Positions 1-6,449 of a stretch of DNA of 6,801 nucleotides are shown here, one piece after another. The notes beneath the pieces were generated by a model. It searched no databases. It was not told where the DNA came from and saw only the letters and a program-made list of their open reading frames with translations. Source of the stretch: Pseudomonadota bacterium (GTDB taxonomy: Bacteria; Pseudomonadota; Gammaproteobacteria; Burkholderiales; Thiobacillaceae); NCBI GenBank assembly GCA_021821425.1, contig JAKACL010000161.1, positions 1 to 6,801 of the forward strand, read 5' to 3'. Numbering within the stretch: the stretch's first letter is position 1; each line of letters opens with the position of its first letter. The translations under genes and the position numbers were made by a program.

Positions 1-889
1 CTGGTGGGGGCGCCTCTACAACCGCCTGCGTCACTTGATGAATGCCAACACGCCGCAAGGCGCGCGTCGCAACATCGCCATCCACTATGACCTCGGCAAC
101 GATTTCTACGCGCGCTGGCTCGACCCCTCGATGACCTATTCGAGCGCACGCTTCGATGGCGACCTGTCGCTGAGCCTGGAAGCGGCGCAAATCCGCAAGT
201 ACCAGCGCATGCTCGATCTGCTCGAGTTGCCTGCCGGCCAGTCGCTGCTGGAAATCGGCTGCGGCTGGGGTGGCTTTGCCGAGCATGCGGCGCGCAATGC
301 ACAACACCGCGTGCGCGGCATCACGCTGTCGCGCGAGCAGCTCGATTATGCACGCGCGCGCATCCATCAGGCGCGGCTGCAGGATCGCTGCCGTTTCGAC
401 CTGCAGGACTACCGCGACGAAGCGCGACAATACGATGGCATCGTCTCGATCGAGATGTTCGAGGCGGTGGGCGAGGCCTACTGGCCGGCGTATTTCGACA
501 CCGTGAAGCGCAGCCTCAAGGCCGGCGGCCGCGCCGTGGTGCAGACCATCCTGATCGACGATGCGCTGTTCGACCGCTACCGCACGGGCTCCGATTTCAT
601 CCAGCAGTATGTCTTTCCCGGCGGCATGCTGCCGTCCGCGCGCCGCTTCACCGAAGCAGCGGCACGCGCCGGCCTCGCGGTCACCGCCGCCGAACATTTC
701 GGTCCCGACTACGCCGAAACGCTGAAGCGCTGGCGCATTGCCTTCCACGCCGAGGCCGACGCGGTGCGCAAGCTCGGTTTCGACGAGCGCTTCATGCGCA
801 TCTGGCATTTCTATCTGGCGTATTGCGAGGCCGGCTTCCATGCCGGGTCGATCGATGTGGCGCAGTTCCGACTTGAGCATGCGGCTTAG
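1..889 (+). CDS. Cfa-like SAM-dependent fatty-acid methyltransferase, 5'-truncated
   Basis: This is the C-terminal ~295 residues of a cyclopropane-fatty-acyl-phospholipid synthase family enzyme, which transfers a methyl(ene) group from SAM to the double bond of a phospholipid acyl chain at the cytoplasmic membrane face. The frame is open from base 2 with no stop, and family sequence (N-I-A-I-H-Y-D-L-G-N-D-F-Y) begins right at the edge, so the TTG at 35 and ATG at 38 are internal codons and roughly 100 residues are missing. The SAM loop LLEIGCGWGG is at 245-274. The catalytic Glu of MFEAVG is at 461-463, and the Tyr of FGPDY at 710-712. By recalled alignment to E. coli Cfa, the bicarbonate-contacting Cys is Ser here (143-145) and the His is Gln (542-544). 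The product may therefore be a methyl- or methylene-branched (UfaM-like) acyl chain rather than a cyclopropane. The stop overlaps the next gene by 11 bases. Confidence 0.93.
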   Translation, partial: WWGRLYNRLRHLMNANTPQGARRNIAIHYDLGNDFYARWLDPSMTYSSARFDGDLSLSLEAAQIRKYQRMLDLLELPAGQSLLEIGCGWGGFAEHAARNAQHRVRGITLSREQLDYARARIHQARLQDRCRFDLQDYRDEARQYDGIVSIEMFEAVGEAYWPAYFDTVKRSLKAGGRAVVQTILIDDALFDRYRTGSDFIQQYVFPGGMLPSARRFTEAAARAGLAVTAAEHFGPDYAETLKRWRIAFHAEADAVRKLGFDERFMRIWHFYLAYCEAGFHAGSIDVAQFRLEHAA

Positions 890-1403
890 CACCCATCTTG
901 TGCGTGCGGTCGTCGCCGCCGTCTGTCTCGCGGCGGTGCTGCCGGCGCACGCCGGCCCGTTGCCACAGTTATCCGGTTTCGCCATGGTCGGCAGCGGCAC
1001 GCTGCGCTATTTCGGCCTGCGCATCTACGACGCCACGCTGTGGTCGCCTGGCGGCGCCTGGTCGGCGGGCAAGCCTTACGCGCTGGAGCTGCGCTATGCG
1101 CGCCGCTTCGAAGGCGCTGCGATCGCGCGACGCTCGATCGAGGAAATGCGCGCCCAGCGCGCCCACCCCGCCGCCACGCTGGCGCGCTGGGAGACGCAGA
1201 TGCGCGCGCTGTTTCCCGATATCGAGGCGGGCGACCGGCTCACCGGCGTGCGCATTCCCGGCGCCGGTGCGGCGTTCTACAGCGGCACCCAGAAGCTCGG
1301 CCAGATCGACGATGAGGCGTTTGCCGAGGCCTTCTTCGGCATCTGGCTCGATCCGGCGAGCCGCGCGCCCGAGCTGCGCAATCGCCTGCTGGGTGCGTCA
1401 TGA
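879..1403 (+). CDS. Exported chalcone isomerase-like protein (Chalcone_3 type)
   Basis: A 174-residue protein with a typical Sec signal peptide: Arg at 2 and 9, a hydrophobic core at about 10-22, and a predicted cleavage after A-H-A at residue 25. The mature part opens with the family signature G-F-x-x-V-G-S-G-T-L-R-Y-F-G-L-R-I-Y-D-A, followed by L-W, as in bacterial chalcone-isomerase-fold proteins. A conserved-looking G-x-F-Y-S-G-T-x-x-L-G segment and the F-F-G-I-W-L-D-P segment lie near the C-terminus. The bacterial family is not known to isomerise chalcones, and a fatty-acid or lipid ligand is more likely; its role here is unknown. I chose the ATG at 879 because it puts the signal peptide at the N-terminus, although the ribosome-binding site is poor. 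The start lies inside the methyltransferase gene, so translational coupling is likely. The end overlaps the transporter gene as ATGA. Confidence 0.88.
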   Translation: MRLSTHLVRAVVAAVCLAAVLPAHAGPLPQLSGFAMVGSGTLRYFGLRIYDATLWSPGGAWSAGKPYALELRYARRFEGAAIARRSIEEMRAQRAHPAATLARWETQMRALFPDIEAGDRLTGVRIPGAGAAFYSGTQKLGQIDDEAFAEAFFGIWLDPASRAPELRNRLLGAS

Positions 1404-2635
1404 CACCGCTGCCGCGCGCCCATCTGTTTGCCTACGGCAGCCTCGGCCTGCCGCTGGCCTTTGCCGCGCTGCCGCTCTATGTGCACCTGGCGCCGTTCTA
1501 CAGTGCGCATGTCAGTCTCACGCTGCTGGGGCTGGTCCTGCTCGGGCTGCGATTTTTTGACGCGCTGATCGACCCGCTGCTCGGCGCGCTGTTCGACCGT
1601 TTTCCCCACCCGCGCAGTCTCATTCTGGTCTCCCTTCCCATACTGGGTCTGGGCTGGGTCGGGCTTTTTAATCCACCGGCCGCGGGCGTGCTGCCCTGGC
1701 TGATCGCCACGCTGACGCTCACCACGGTGGGCTACAGCCTCGCCAGCGTGGTGCACAACACCTGGGGCGCGCGCATCCACCCCGCGCCGCACGAGCGCAC
1801 CCGCCTGTTTGCCGTGCGCGAAAGCTTTGGTCTCGCCGGCGTCGTGCTGGCCGCCACCCTGCCCTTGCTGTTGAGCGCCGATCTGGCGAGCGGGCTTGCC
1901 GCGATGAGCTGGATTTTCATCGCGCTGCTGGTGGCCGGCGCAGGCTGGACGCTGCTGGCCGCGCCGACGATGCACACGGTCACCCGTGGCGTGCCGCTGC
2001 GGCGCTTTCTTCGCCCCTTCGCCAATCCCGCGTTCGCGCGCTTCGTGCCCGGTTACCTGCTCAACGGCGTGGCGGCCTCGCTGCCGGCCACGCTGGTGAT
2101 TTTCTTCATCGACGACATGCTGCAGTTGAAGGCCTACGGCGGCCTCTTTCTCGGCCTGTATTTCGTCAGCGGCGCACTCGGCCTGCCGCTGTGGGTGGCG
2201 CTGGCAAAACACATCGGCAAGCTCGACGCCTGGCTTGCCTCGATGCTGCTGTCGGTGATCACGTTTGCCGGCGCCTTCTGGCTGGGCAGCGGCGACCTGG
2301 TCGGCTTCGCGCTGGTCTGCGTCGCGTCGGGACTGGCGCTTGGCGCCGACCTGACCTTGCCGCCGGCGCTGGTGGCGGACTACATCGACGCCGACGACGA
2401 TCCGGTACCGGGCGCGTACTACGGCCTGCTGGGGTTTTTCGCCAAGCTCACGCTGGCGATGGCCGCCGGCCTGGCGCTGCCGCTGCTCGCCGTCTGGGGC
2501 TACGTGCCCGGCGGCGGCAACGTATTTGCGCTGTCCGCCACCTATGCCCTGATTCCCTGCCTGCTCAAGCTTGCCGCGTTCGGCTGGTTCTGGGCCTGGC
2601 ATCCCCGTTTGCACCCCGGAGCCGTCCCATGCTGA
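1400..2635 (+). CDS. MFS transporter of the GPH / MelB-like (MFS_2) type
   Basis: A 411-residue, very hydrophobic polytopic inner-membrane protein, the usual size for a 12-helix MFS carrier. The best identifying motif is R51-F-F-D54-A-L-I-D58-P, followed by G-A-L-F-D66-R67. It lines up with the helix-II Arg-Asp-Asp cation site of melibiose permease MelB (R52, D55, D59). A second family-like segment, G-A-Y-Y-G-L-L-G-F-F-A-K-L, lies at about residues 338-350 in the loop and helix before the last membrane segments. Cation-coupled symport is inferred; the substrate is unknown. The context suggests a lipid, lysolipid or lipid precursor rather than a sugar. The start ATG is in the ATGA overlap with the preceding stop, and the stop overlaps the lipoprotein gene by seven bases. 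The long antisense frame opposite this gene is a GC-bias shadow. Confidence 0.92.
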   Translation: MTPLPRAHLFAYGSLGLPLAFAALPLYVHLAPFYSAHVSLTLLGLVLLGLRFFDALIDPLLGALFDRFPHPRSLILVSLPILGLGWVGLFNPPAAGVLPWLIATLTLTTVGYSLASVVHNTWGARIHPAPHERTRLFAVRESFGLAGVVLAATLPLLLSADLASGLAAMSWIFIALLVAGAGWTLLAAPTMHTVTRGVPLRRFLRPFANPAFARFVPGYLLNGVAASLPATLVIFFIDDMLQLKAYGGLFLGLYFVSGALGLPLWVALAKHIGKLDAWLASMLLSVITFAGAFWLGSGDLVGFALVCVASGLALGADLTLPPALVADYIDADDDPVPGAYYGLLGFFAKLTLAMAAGLALPLLAVWGYVPGGGNVFALSATYALIPCLLKLAAFGWFWAWHPRLHPGAVPC

Positions 2636-3159
2636 AAAAACCGCTTGCCATCCTCTGTACCGTGCTTGGCCTGTCCGGTTGCGCCGGCGTGTCGCCCGAG
2701 GCCTATCGTGACCAGACGCCCACGCTCGACCTCGCCACCTACTTCAACGGGCCGCTCACCGCCTGGGGCTATTTCGCCGACCGCTCGGGCGAGGTGAAAC
2801 GCCGCTTCACCGTGAAGATGCGCGGCGAATGGCAGGGCAACGAAGGCACGCTGACCGAGGATTTCGCCTGGTCGGACGGCACCACCTCGCAGCGCATCTG
2901 GCGCATCACCCGAATCGACGCGCATCGCTACGTCGGCCGTGCCGACGATGTGCTGGGCACGGCCGACGGCGTCGCCTACGGCAACGCCCTGCAATGGAAA
3001 TACACTCTGCTGCTGCCGGTCGACGGCAAGACCTACGAGGTGCAGTTCGACGACTGGATGTACCTGATGGAAGACGGCGTGATGCTGAACAAGTCGGAAA
3101 TGCGCAAGTTCGGCTTCAAGTTGGGCGAGGTCGTCATCGCGTTCAGGAAAGGATCATGA
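2629..3159 (+). CDS. DUF3833 family lipoprotein
   Basis: A 176-residue protein with a lipoprotein signal: K3-K4, a hydrophobic stretch, then lipobox L15-S16-G17-C18 followed by Ala. It should be lipidated at C18 and anchored in the envelope; the residue after the Cys is not Asp, so outer-membrane sorting is expected. The rest matches DUF3833 in order: a D-L-A-T-Y-F-N-G-P-L-x-A-W-G-Y-F-x-D-R segment at about 34-52, L-T-E-D-F-A-W-S-D-G at about 76-85, G-R-A-D-D-V-L-G-x-A in the middle, and D-D-W-M-Y-L-M with a K-F-G-F-K-L-G-E-V end. No enzyme residues are recognisable, and a lipid-binding or transfer role is only inferred from the company it keeps. A good Shine-Dalgarno, GGAG at 2618-2621, lies seven bases before the ATG and supports this start. 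It overlaps both neighbours (seven and four bases). Confidence 0.9.
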   Translation: MLKKPLAILCTVLGLSGCAGVSPEAYRDQTPTLDLATYFNGPLTAWGYFADRSGEVKRRFTVKMRGEWQGNEGTLTEDFAWSDGTTSQRIWRITRIDAHRYVGRADDVLGTADGVAYGNALQWKYTLLLPVDGKTYEVQFDDWMYLMEDGVMLNKSEMRKFGFKLGEVVIAFRKGS

Positions 3160-3923
3160 GCCTGAACCCGAAACTGGCCGACTGGCGCGGTCAGCGCGTG
3201 TGGCTGATCGGCGCCAGCTCCGGCATCGGCGAGGCGACCGCGCGCATGTTGATGCAGCGCGGCGCGCGGGTGGCGCTGACCAGCCGCAATCGCGACGCGC
3301 TCCTGGCACTGGCCGACGCCCACGCACACGTCGCGGTGGCCAACGTCACCGATCGCGCCAGCCTGCAGACGGCGTTCGACGACGTCTGCGCAGCCTTCGG
3401 CGGCATCGATGTGGCGATCATCAACGCCGGCACGCATCAGCCGGTGCGCGCGTGGGAACTCGACGCCGTGGCCGCCGAAAAGCTGGTGCAGGTCAATCTG
3501 CTCGGCGCGATCAATGCGGCCGCGCTGCTGGCGCCATATTTCGCCCAACGCGGCAGCGGCCGCATTGCGCTTACCGCCAGCGTGGCAGGCTACGGCGGCC
3601 TGCCGACCGGGCTGGTGTACGGCGCCACCAAGGCGGCGCTGATCAACTTTGCCGAGACGCTCTACCTCGACCTGGCACCGAAAGGCGTCGCGGTGCACCT
3701 GATCAATCCCGGCTTCGTCAAGACCCCGCTCACCGACCTCAACGATTTCACGATGCCGGCGCTGATCGGGCCGGACGAAGCCGCGCGCGAAATTGTCGCG
3801 GGCATCGAAGCCGGCCGCTTCGAGATTCATTTCCCCAGGCGTTTCACCCGCGTGCTGAAGTTGCTGAACCTGCTGCCGTATCGCGTCTACTTTCCCTTCG
3901 TCCATCGGATCACCGGCCTGTGA
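3156..3923 (+). CDS. Classical short-chain dehydrogenase/reductase (SDR)
   Basis: A 255-residue cytoplasmic NAD(P)-dependent oxidoreductase of normal classical-SDR length. The nucleotide-binding G-A-S-S-G-I-G is at 19-25, N-A-G at 90-92, and the catalytic tetrad N114, S142, Y155 and K159 is complete. The P-G-F-V-K-T segment follows the active site as usual. T42-S43-R44 after beta-2 (T-S-R-N-R) resembles NADP(H)-preferring enzymes, which is an inference. The C-terminal tail (R-F-T-R-V-L-K-L-L-N-L-L-P-Y) is basic and hydrophobic and could touch the membrane. SDRs of this type travel with the Cfa-like methyltransferase, DUF3833 and SnoaL-like genes; an acyl-chain or lipid carbonyl/hydroxyl substrate is plausible but unproven. 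It starts in the ATGA overlap with the lipoprotein gene, with an AGGAAAGG tract just upstream serving as Shine-Dalgarno. Confidence 0.94.
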   Translation: MSLNPKLADWRGQRVWLIGASSGIGEATARMLMQRGARVALTSRNRDALLALADAHAHVAVANVTDRASLQTAFDDVCAAFGGIDVAIINAGTHQPVRAWELDAVAAEKLVQVNLLGAINAAALLAPYFAQRGSGRIALTASVAGYGGLPTGLVYGATKAALINFAETLYLDLAPKGVAVHLINPGFVKTPLTDLNDFTMPALIGPDEAAREIVAGIEAGRFEIHFPRRFTRVLKLLNLLPYRVYFPFVHRITGL

Positions 3924-4354
3924 ACGCGCTCGATGCCCTGTGCGACTACTTTGACACACTGTCCGCGTCCAGCCTGGATGCGCTCGATGCGTATTACGCC
4001 GCGGACGCCGGCTTCAAGGACCCTTTCCACGACGTGACGGGGGTGGAGGCCATCCGCGCCATCCTGCGCCACACCTTCGACACGCTGCCGGGGGCGCGCT
4101 TCCGCGTGACGCGGCGTTTTCCCGGCGCCGACCGGCATGCGGTCATCCTGTGGGAGATGGATTTCGTGATGCCGGTGACGCGCGCGCCCACCACCATCGT
4201 CGGTTCCACGCACCTGGTGTTCGATGGCGCCGGCAAGGTGACGCATCACCGCGATTACTGGGACGCCGCCGAGGAACTCTACGCGCGCCTGCCGGTGCTG
4301 AAGTGGCTGATGCGCGCGCTGGCGCGGCAGGCTGCGGCAAAGGTCGTCCCCTGA
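3920..4354 (+). CDS. NTF2-like / SnoaL-fold protein
   Basis: A 144-residue cytoplasmic protein with the NTF2/SnoaL-like cone-fold pattern. It has an N-terminal helix (L-x-x-L-C-D-Y-F-D), then Y-Y-A-A-D-A-G-F-K-D-P-F-H-D-V-x-G at about 25-41, a central strand with W-E-M-D-F, and the closing H-L-V-F-D-x-x-G-K-V-x-H-H-R-D-Y-W-D, followed by E-E-L-Y-A-R-L-P. These last segments are typical of the 'nuclear transport factor 2 family' members found beside Cfa-like and SDR genes. It could be a small isomerase, dehydratase or binding protein, and no catalytic assignment can be made. The start is GTG at 3920, sharing GTGA with the SDR stop; no ATG occurs nearby in frame and family similarity begins at this point. 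It is the last gene of the overlapping operon. Confidence 0.87.
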   Translation: MNALDALCDYFDTLSASSLDALDAYYAADAGFKDPFHDVTGVEAIRAILRHTFDTLPGARFRVTRRFPGADRHAVILWEMDFVMPVTRAPTTIVGSTHLVFDGAGKVTHHRDYWDAAEELYARLPVLKWLMRALARQAAAKVVP

Positions 4355-4444
4355 GTGCTCCGGCCCTTGATGACGGACAGGATCTGACGATACTGCGCTT
4401 GCCTACGCGGGCCGGTATCCCCCTCAAGCCCGGCCTGGCGGTGG

Positions 4445-4475
4445 CATAATCGGCTTCATGTTTCCTGGCCGGCCA
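4445..4475 (+). promoter_or_regulatory. Possible promoter and palindrome before the SUMF1 gene
   Basis: The 123-base spacer between the two gene groups holds a -10-like CATAAT at 4445-4450 in a GC-rich setting. No convincing -35 box lies 16-18 bases upstream. A perfect 10-bp palindrome, TGGCCGGCCA, sits at 4466-4475, only two bases before the start codon, where a Shine-Dalgarno would normally be. A weak stem (GGCCGG at 4410-4415 with CCGGCC at 4430-4435, no T-run) lies upstream. The promoter call is a guess from position and one hexamer; the palindrome itself is certain as sequence. Confidence 0.25.
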
Positions 4476-4477
4476 CG

Positions 4478-5350
4478 ATGACGCCCGATCGTTCCCATTC
4501 CTTTCCGCCCGATACCTTCAGCCTGCACGAAGGCGAGCTGCGCGCACTGCAGGTTCACGCTGCCGCGGCCGCCGGTTTGCCCGACATTCATTTCCACGAT
4601 CGCCTGGCCGACGGCAGCGCCGCGCCGTCGCTGGTCGTGATTCCCGCCGGCAGTTTCGAATACGGCGCGGCACCCCAGGAAACCGCCCCGCCGCAGGATC
4701 GTCCGCGCCGGGTTGCGCTGATCGACCGCAGCTTTGCGCTGGGCGCGTATGCGGTAACCACGGAAGAGTTCGAGCGCTATGCGCGCGCCACCGGCTGGCA
4801 GCCGCGCGTGGAGCTGGCCTGGCTGGCGGGCCGCATGCCGGCGATCAATGTGCGGCAGACCGATGCGCGCGACTACTGCGCCTGGCTGTCGCGCGAAACC
4901 GGGCAGCGCTACCGCCTGCCGACCGAGCAGGAATGGGAATACGCCTGCCGCGCCGGGGCGGCGACGGCCTACCCGCAGGGCGACCGCATTTCGCCGGCCG
5001 AGGCGCGCTACAACGCCCGCCAGAGCTACGACGCGGTGCGGCCGAAACGCCCGCGCCTGCTGTCGCGCTGCTTCATCCGCTGCGGCGCGAAAGCGGTCGG
5101 CAGCCTGTCCCCCAACCGCTGGGGCCTGTACGACATGACGGGCAATGTGTGGGAATTCACCGCCAGCCCCTGGACCCGCGATCATGCCAGCCTGCCCGAG
5201 CGGCCGCTGCCCGGCAGGCCGCAGGCGCTGGTGACCAAGGGGGGTTCATGGTTCGACGGCCCTGAAGACTGCCGTGCGGCGGCGCGCCGCCGCCGGCTGG
5301 AAAACGAACTGGATACCAACCTGGGTTTTCGCGTGCTGCGCGAACTGTAG
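4478..5350 (+). CDS. SUMF1 / FGE-sulfatase-domain protein, probably not a true FGE
   Basis: A 290-residue protein with no signal peptide or membrane segment, so probably cytoplasmic. Residues 1-50 are unrecognised. From about 51 the formylglycine-generating-enzyme fold runs to the end: V-I-P-A-G-S-F-E-Y-G (54-63), Y-A-V-T-T-E-E-F (91-98), R-L-P-T-E-Q-E-W-E-Y-A (146-156), G-L-Y-D-M-T-G-N-V-W-E-F (216-227), K-G-G-S-W (254-258) and N-L-G-F-R (281-285). True FGEs use two cysteines after the GGS motif. Here only C264 remains, and the first position aligns with D259, so copper-dependent formylglycine formation is unlikely. Many relatives act as binding or accessory modules or as other oxidases. Four other cysteines include a C198-x3-C202 pair. 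No other in-frame start precedes the ATG, and its ribosome-binding site is weak. The diguanylate cyclase gene follows after five bases, so the two are probably co-transcribed. Confidence 0.88.
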   Translation: MTPDRSHSFPPDTFSLHEGELRALQVHAAAAAGLPDIHFHDRLADGSAAPSLVVIPAGSFEYGAAPQETAPPQDRPRRVALIDRSFALGAYAVTTEEFERYARATGWQPRVELAWLAGRMPAINVRQTDARDYCAWLSRETGQRYRLPTEQEWEYACRAGAATAYPQGDRISPAEARYNARQSYDAVRPKRPRLLSRCFIRCGAKAVGSLSPNRWGLYDMTGNVWEFTASPWTRDHASLPERPLPGRPQALVTKGGSWFDGPEDCRAAARRRRLENELDTNLGFRVLREL

Positions 5351-5355
5351 GCGCG

Positions 5356-6240
5356 GTGCCCGGCATGCTCGTCGAAACCGATGCCTTTGTCGCCGAGCTC
5401 GATGCCGCGGTCGAGGCGCACCTGGACTGGAGCCGGCGGATCCTGCGCTGCGCCGTGCTGCACGCGACGCCGGGCGAGGATGTGCTCGATCCGATGGCGC
5501 ACACCCTGTGCCGCTTTGGCGCCTGGTTCGGCGCGAACCGGGCAAGTTTCGAGACGCTGGATGCCGCGTCGGCGCAGCGTCTGGAAGCGGTGCACCAGAC
5601 CATGCACGACGCCATCCGCGCGCTGTGCACCCAGGTGATCAACGGCCAGCCGGGGCTGAATGGCGATCTCGATGCCTTCGAGACGTCGCAGGCCGACCTG
5701 CTCAAACTCCTGGCCGACTACAAGACCCGGATCCTGTCGAGCGCGGTGCGCGACGATCCGCTGACCGGCCTGCCGCTGCGCTACAACGTCGAGAACGATT
5801 TCGTCCTCTGCCAGAAGGAGGCCCGGCGCAACCGCAGCCTGCTGTATGTGGTGATGATCGACGTCGATCATTTCAAATCGATCAATGACACCTATGGACA
5901 CCAGGCGGGCGACCAGGTGCTGCGCCACCTCGCGCATACCCTGAAGCAGGGCGTGCGCGGCGGCGAGCCGCTGTATCGTTTTGGCGGAGAGGAATTTCTC
6001 TGGCTGCTGAAATGCAAGTCGCCCGAAGAGGCCCGCAAATCCGCGCGCCGCATCCTCGCCGCGGTCGGCACCACGCCGGTGCCGATTGACCACGGGGAAA
6101 CCCTGCGCCTGACCATCACGCTGGGGCTGGCGCAGGTCGGCGAGAGCGAGGATTTGTCGAGCGCGATCAGGCGAGCCGACCTCGCCCTGTACCAGGGCAA
6201 GCAAGACGGGCGCAATCGCTACGTCATCGCCGAGTCCTGA
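5356..6240 (+). CDS. dgcZ: Zinc-sensing diguanylate cyclase, CZB-GGDEF (DgcZ-like)
   Basis: A 294-residue cytoplasmic enzyme that should make c-di-GMP from two GTP. The N-terminal ~125 residues match a chemoreceptor zinc-binding (CZB) domain: H22, C52 (L-C-R-F-G-A-W), H80 and H84 (V-H-Q-T-M-H) correspond to the H22/C52/H79/H83 zinc site of E. coli DgcZ (YdeH), where bound zinc inhibits activity. The GGDEF domain has the D-P-L-T-G-L-P entry (134-140), metal-binding D169 in M-I-D-V-D-H-F-K, N177 and an intact G-G-E-E-F at 210-214, so it is predicted active. The inhibitory I-site reads R201-G-G-E204 rather than RxxD. I chose the GTG at 5356 because it places the first zinc ligand at residue 22 as in DgcZ; the ATG at 5365 (291 residues) is an equally possible start. 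The symbol is by similarity. Confidence 0.92.
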   Translation: MPGMLVETDAFVAELDAAVEAHLDWSRRILRCAVLHATPGEDVLDPMAHTLCRFGAWFGANRASFETLDAASAQRLEAVHQTMHDAIRALCTQVINGQPGLNGDLDAFETSQADLLKLLADYKTRILSSAVRDDPLTGLPLRYNVENDFVLCQKEARRNRSLLYVVMIDVDHFKSINDTYGHQAGDQVLRHLAHTLKQGVRGGEPLYRFGGEEFLWLLKCKSPEEARKSARRILAAVGTTPVPIDHGETLRLTITLGLAQVGESEDLSSAIRRADLALYQGKQDGRNRYVIAES

Positions 6241-6381
6241 CGCGGCCTGTCAGGCCTGAACAAGACGTTGCGAGACGCGTGGCGCCGATGCAATCCAGTT
6301 GAGCTAGGGCGCCGAGCACGACTGAGTAGTTAGTGCTTTTGCAGGACTGCTGACCGTTGGCCGGGGGTAGCCCGGCAGCTA

Positions 6382-6415
6382 GTCACTTTCTTTTGTCTCG
6401 CCAAAAGAAAGTAAC
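6382..6415. repeat. A/T-rich hairpin with 11-bp perfect arms
   Basis: ACTTTCTTTTG at 6385-6395 pairs perfectly with CAAAAGAAAGT at 6402-6412 across a six-base loop (TCTCGC). After one mismatch, GT at 6382-6383 pairs with AC at 6414-6415. It is followed by a purine-rich AACCAAAGAAAAA run. From general familiarity, an AAAGAAAGTAACCAAAGAAA-type motif recurs in intergenic regions of many beta- and gammaproteobacteria, often giving spurious short protein predictions. The number of copies in this genome cannot be seen here. Confidence 0.8.
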
Positions 6416-6449
6416 CAAAGAAAAAGCGACCCCGCTCATCCCCGAAACC

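Noticed and set aside
35..40. TTG at 35 or ATG at 38 as the true start of the first gene
   Set aside because: The frame is open and family-like from base 2, and the enzyme family is about 400 residues long, so the gene is cut by the window edge.
1277..2614. 445-codon open frame on the - strand opposite the transporter gene
   Set aside because: Its product is low-complexity and rich in Gln, Arg, Gly and Ala, the usual result of reading a GC-rich membrane-protein gene backwards. The + strand frame has clear family motifs.
3033..3959. 308-codon open frame on the - strand opposite the SDR gene
   Set aside because: No motifs and a biased composition; the complete SDR active site on the + strand explains this DNA.
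5240..5350. Possible diversity-generating retroelement variable region at the C-terminus of the SUMF1 (C-type-lectin-like fold) protein
   Set aside because: No reverse transcriptase, accessory gene or template-repeat copy of this segment is present in the window.
4424..6204. Long - strand frames opposite the SUMF1 and cyclase genes
   Set aside because: They mirror codon-position GC bias and contain no recognisable domain, while the + strand genes show intact diagnostic motifs.
6281..6320. tRNA-like fragment or attachment site around GGCGCC...GGCGCC
   Set aside because: Only a 6-bp stem pairs, no T-arm consensus or anticodon arm can be built, and no integrase or tRNA gene is nearby.
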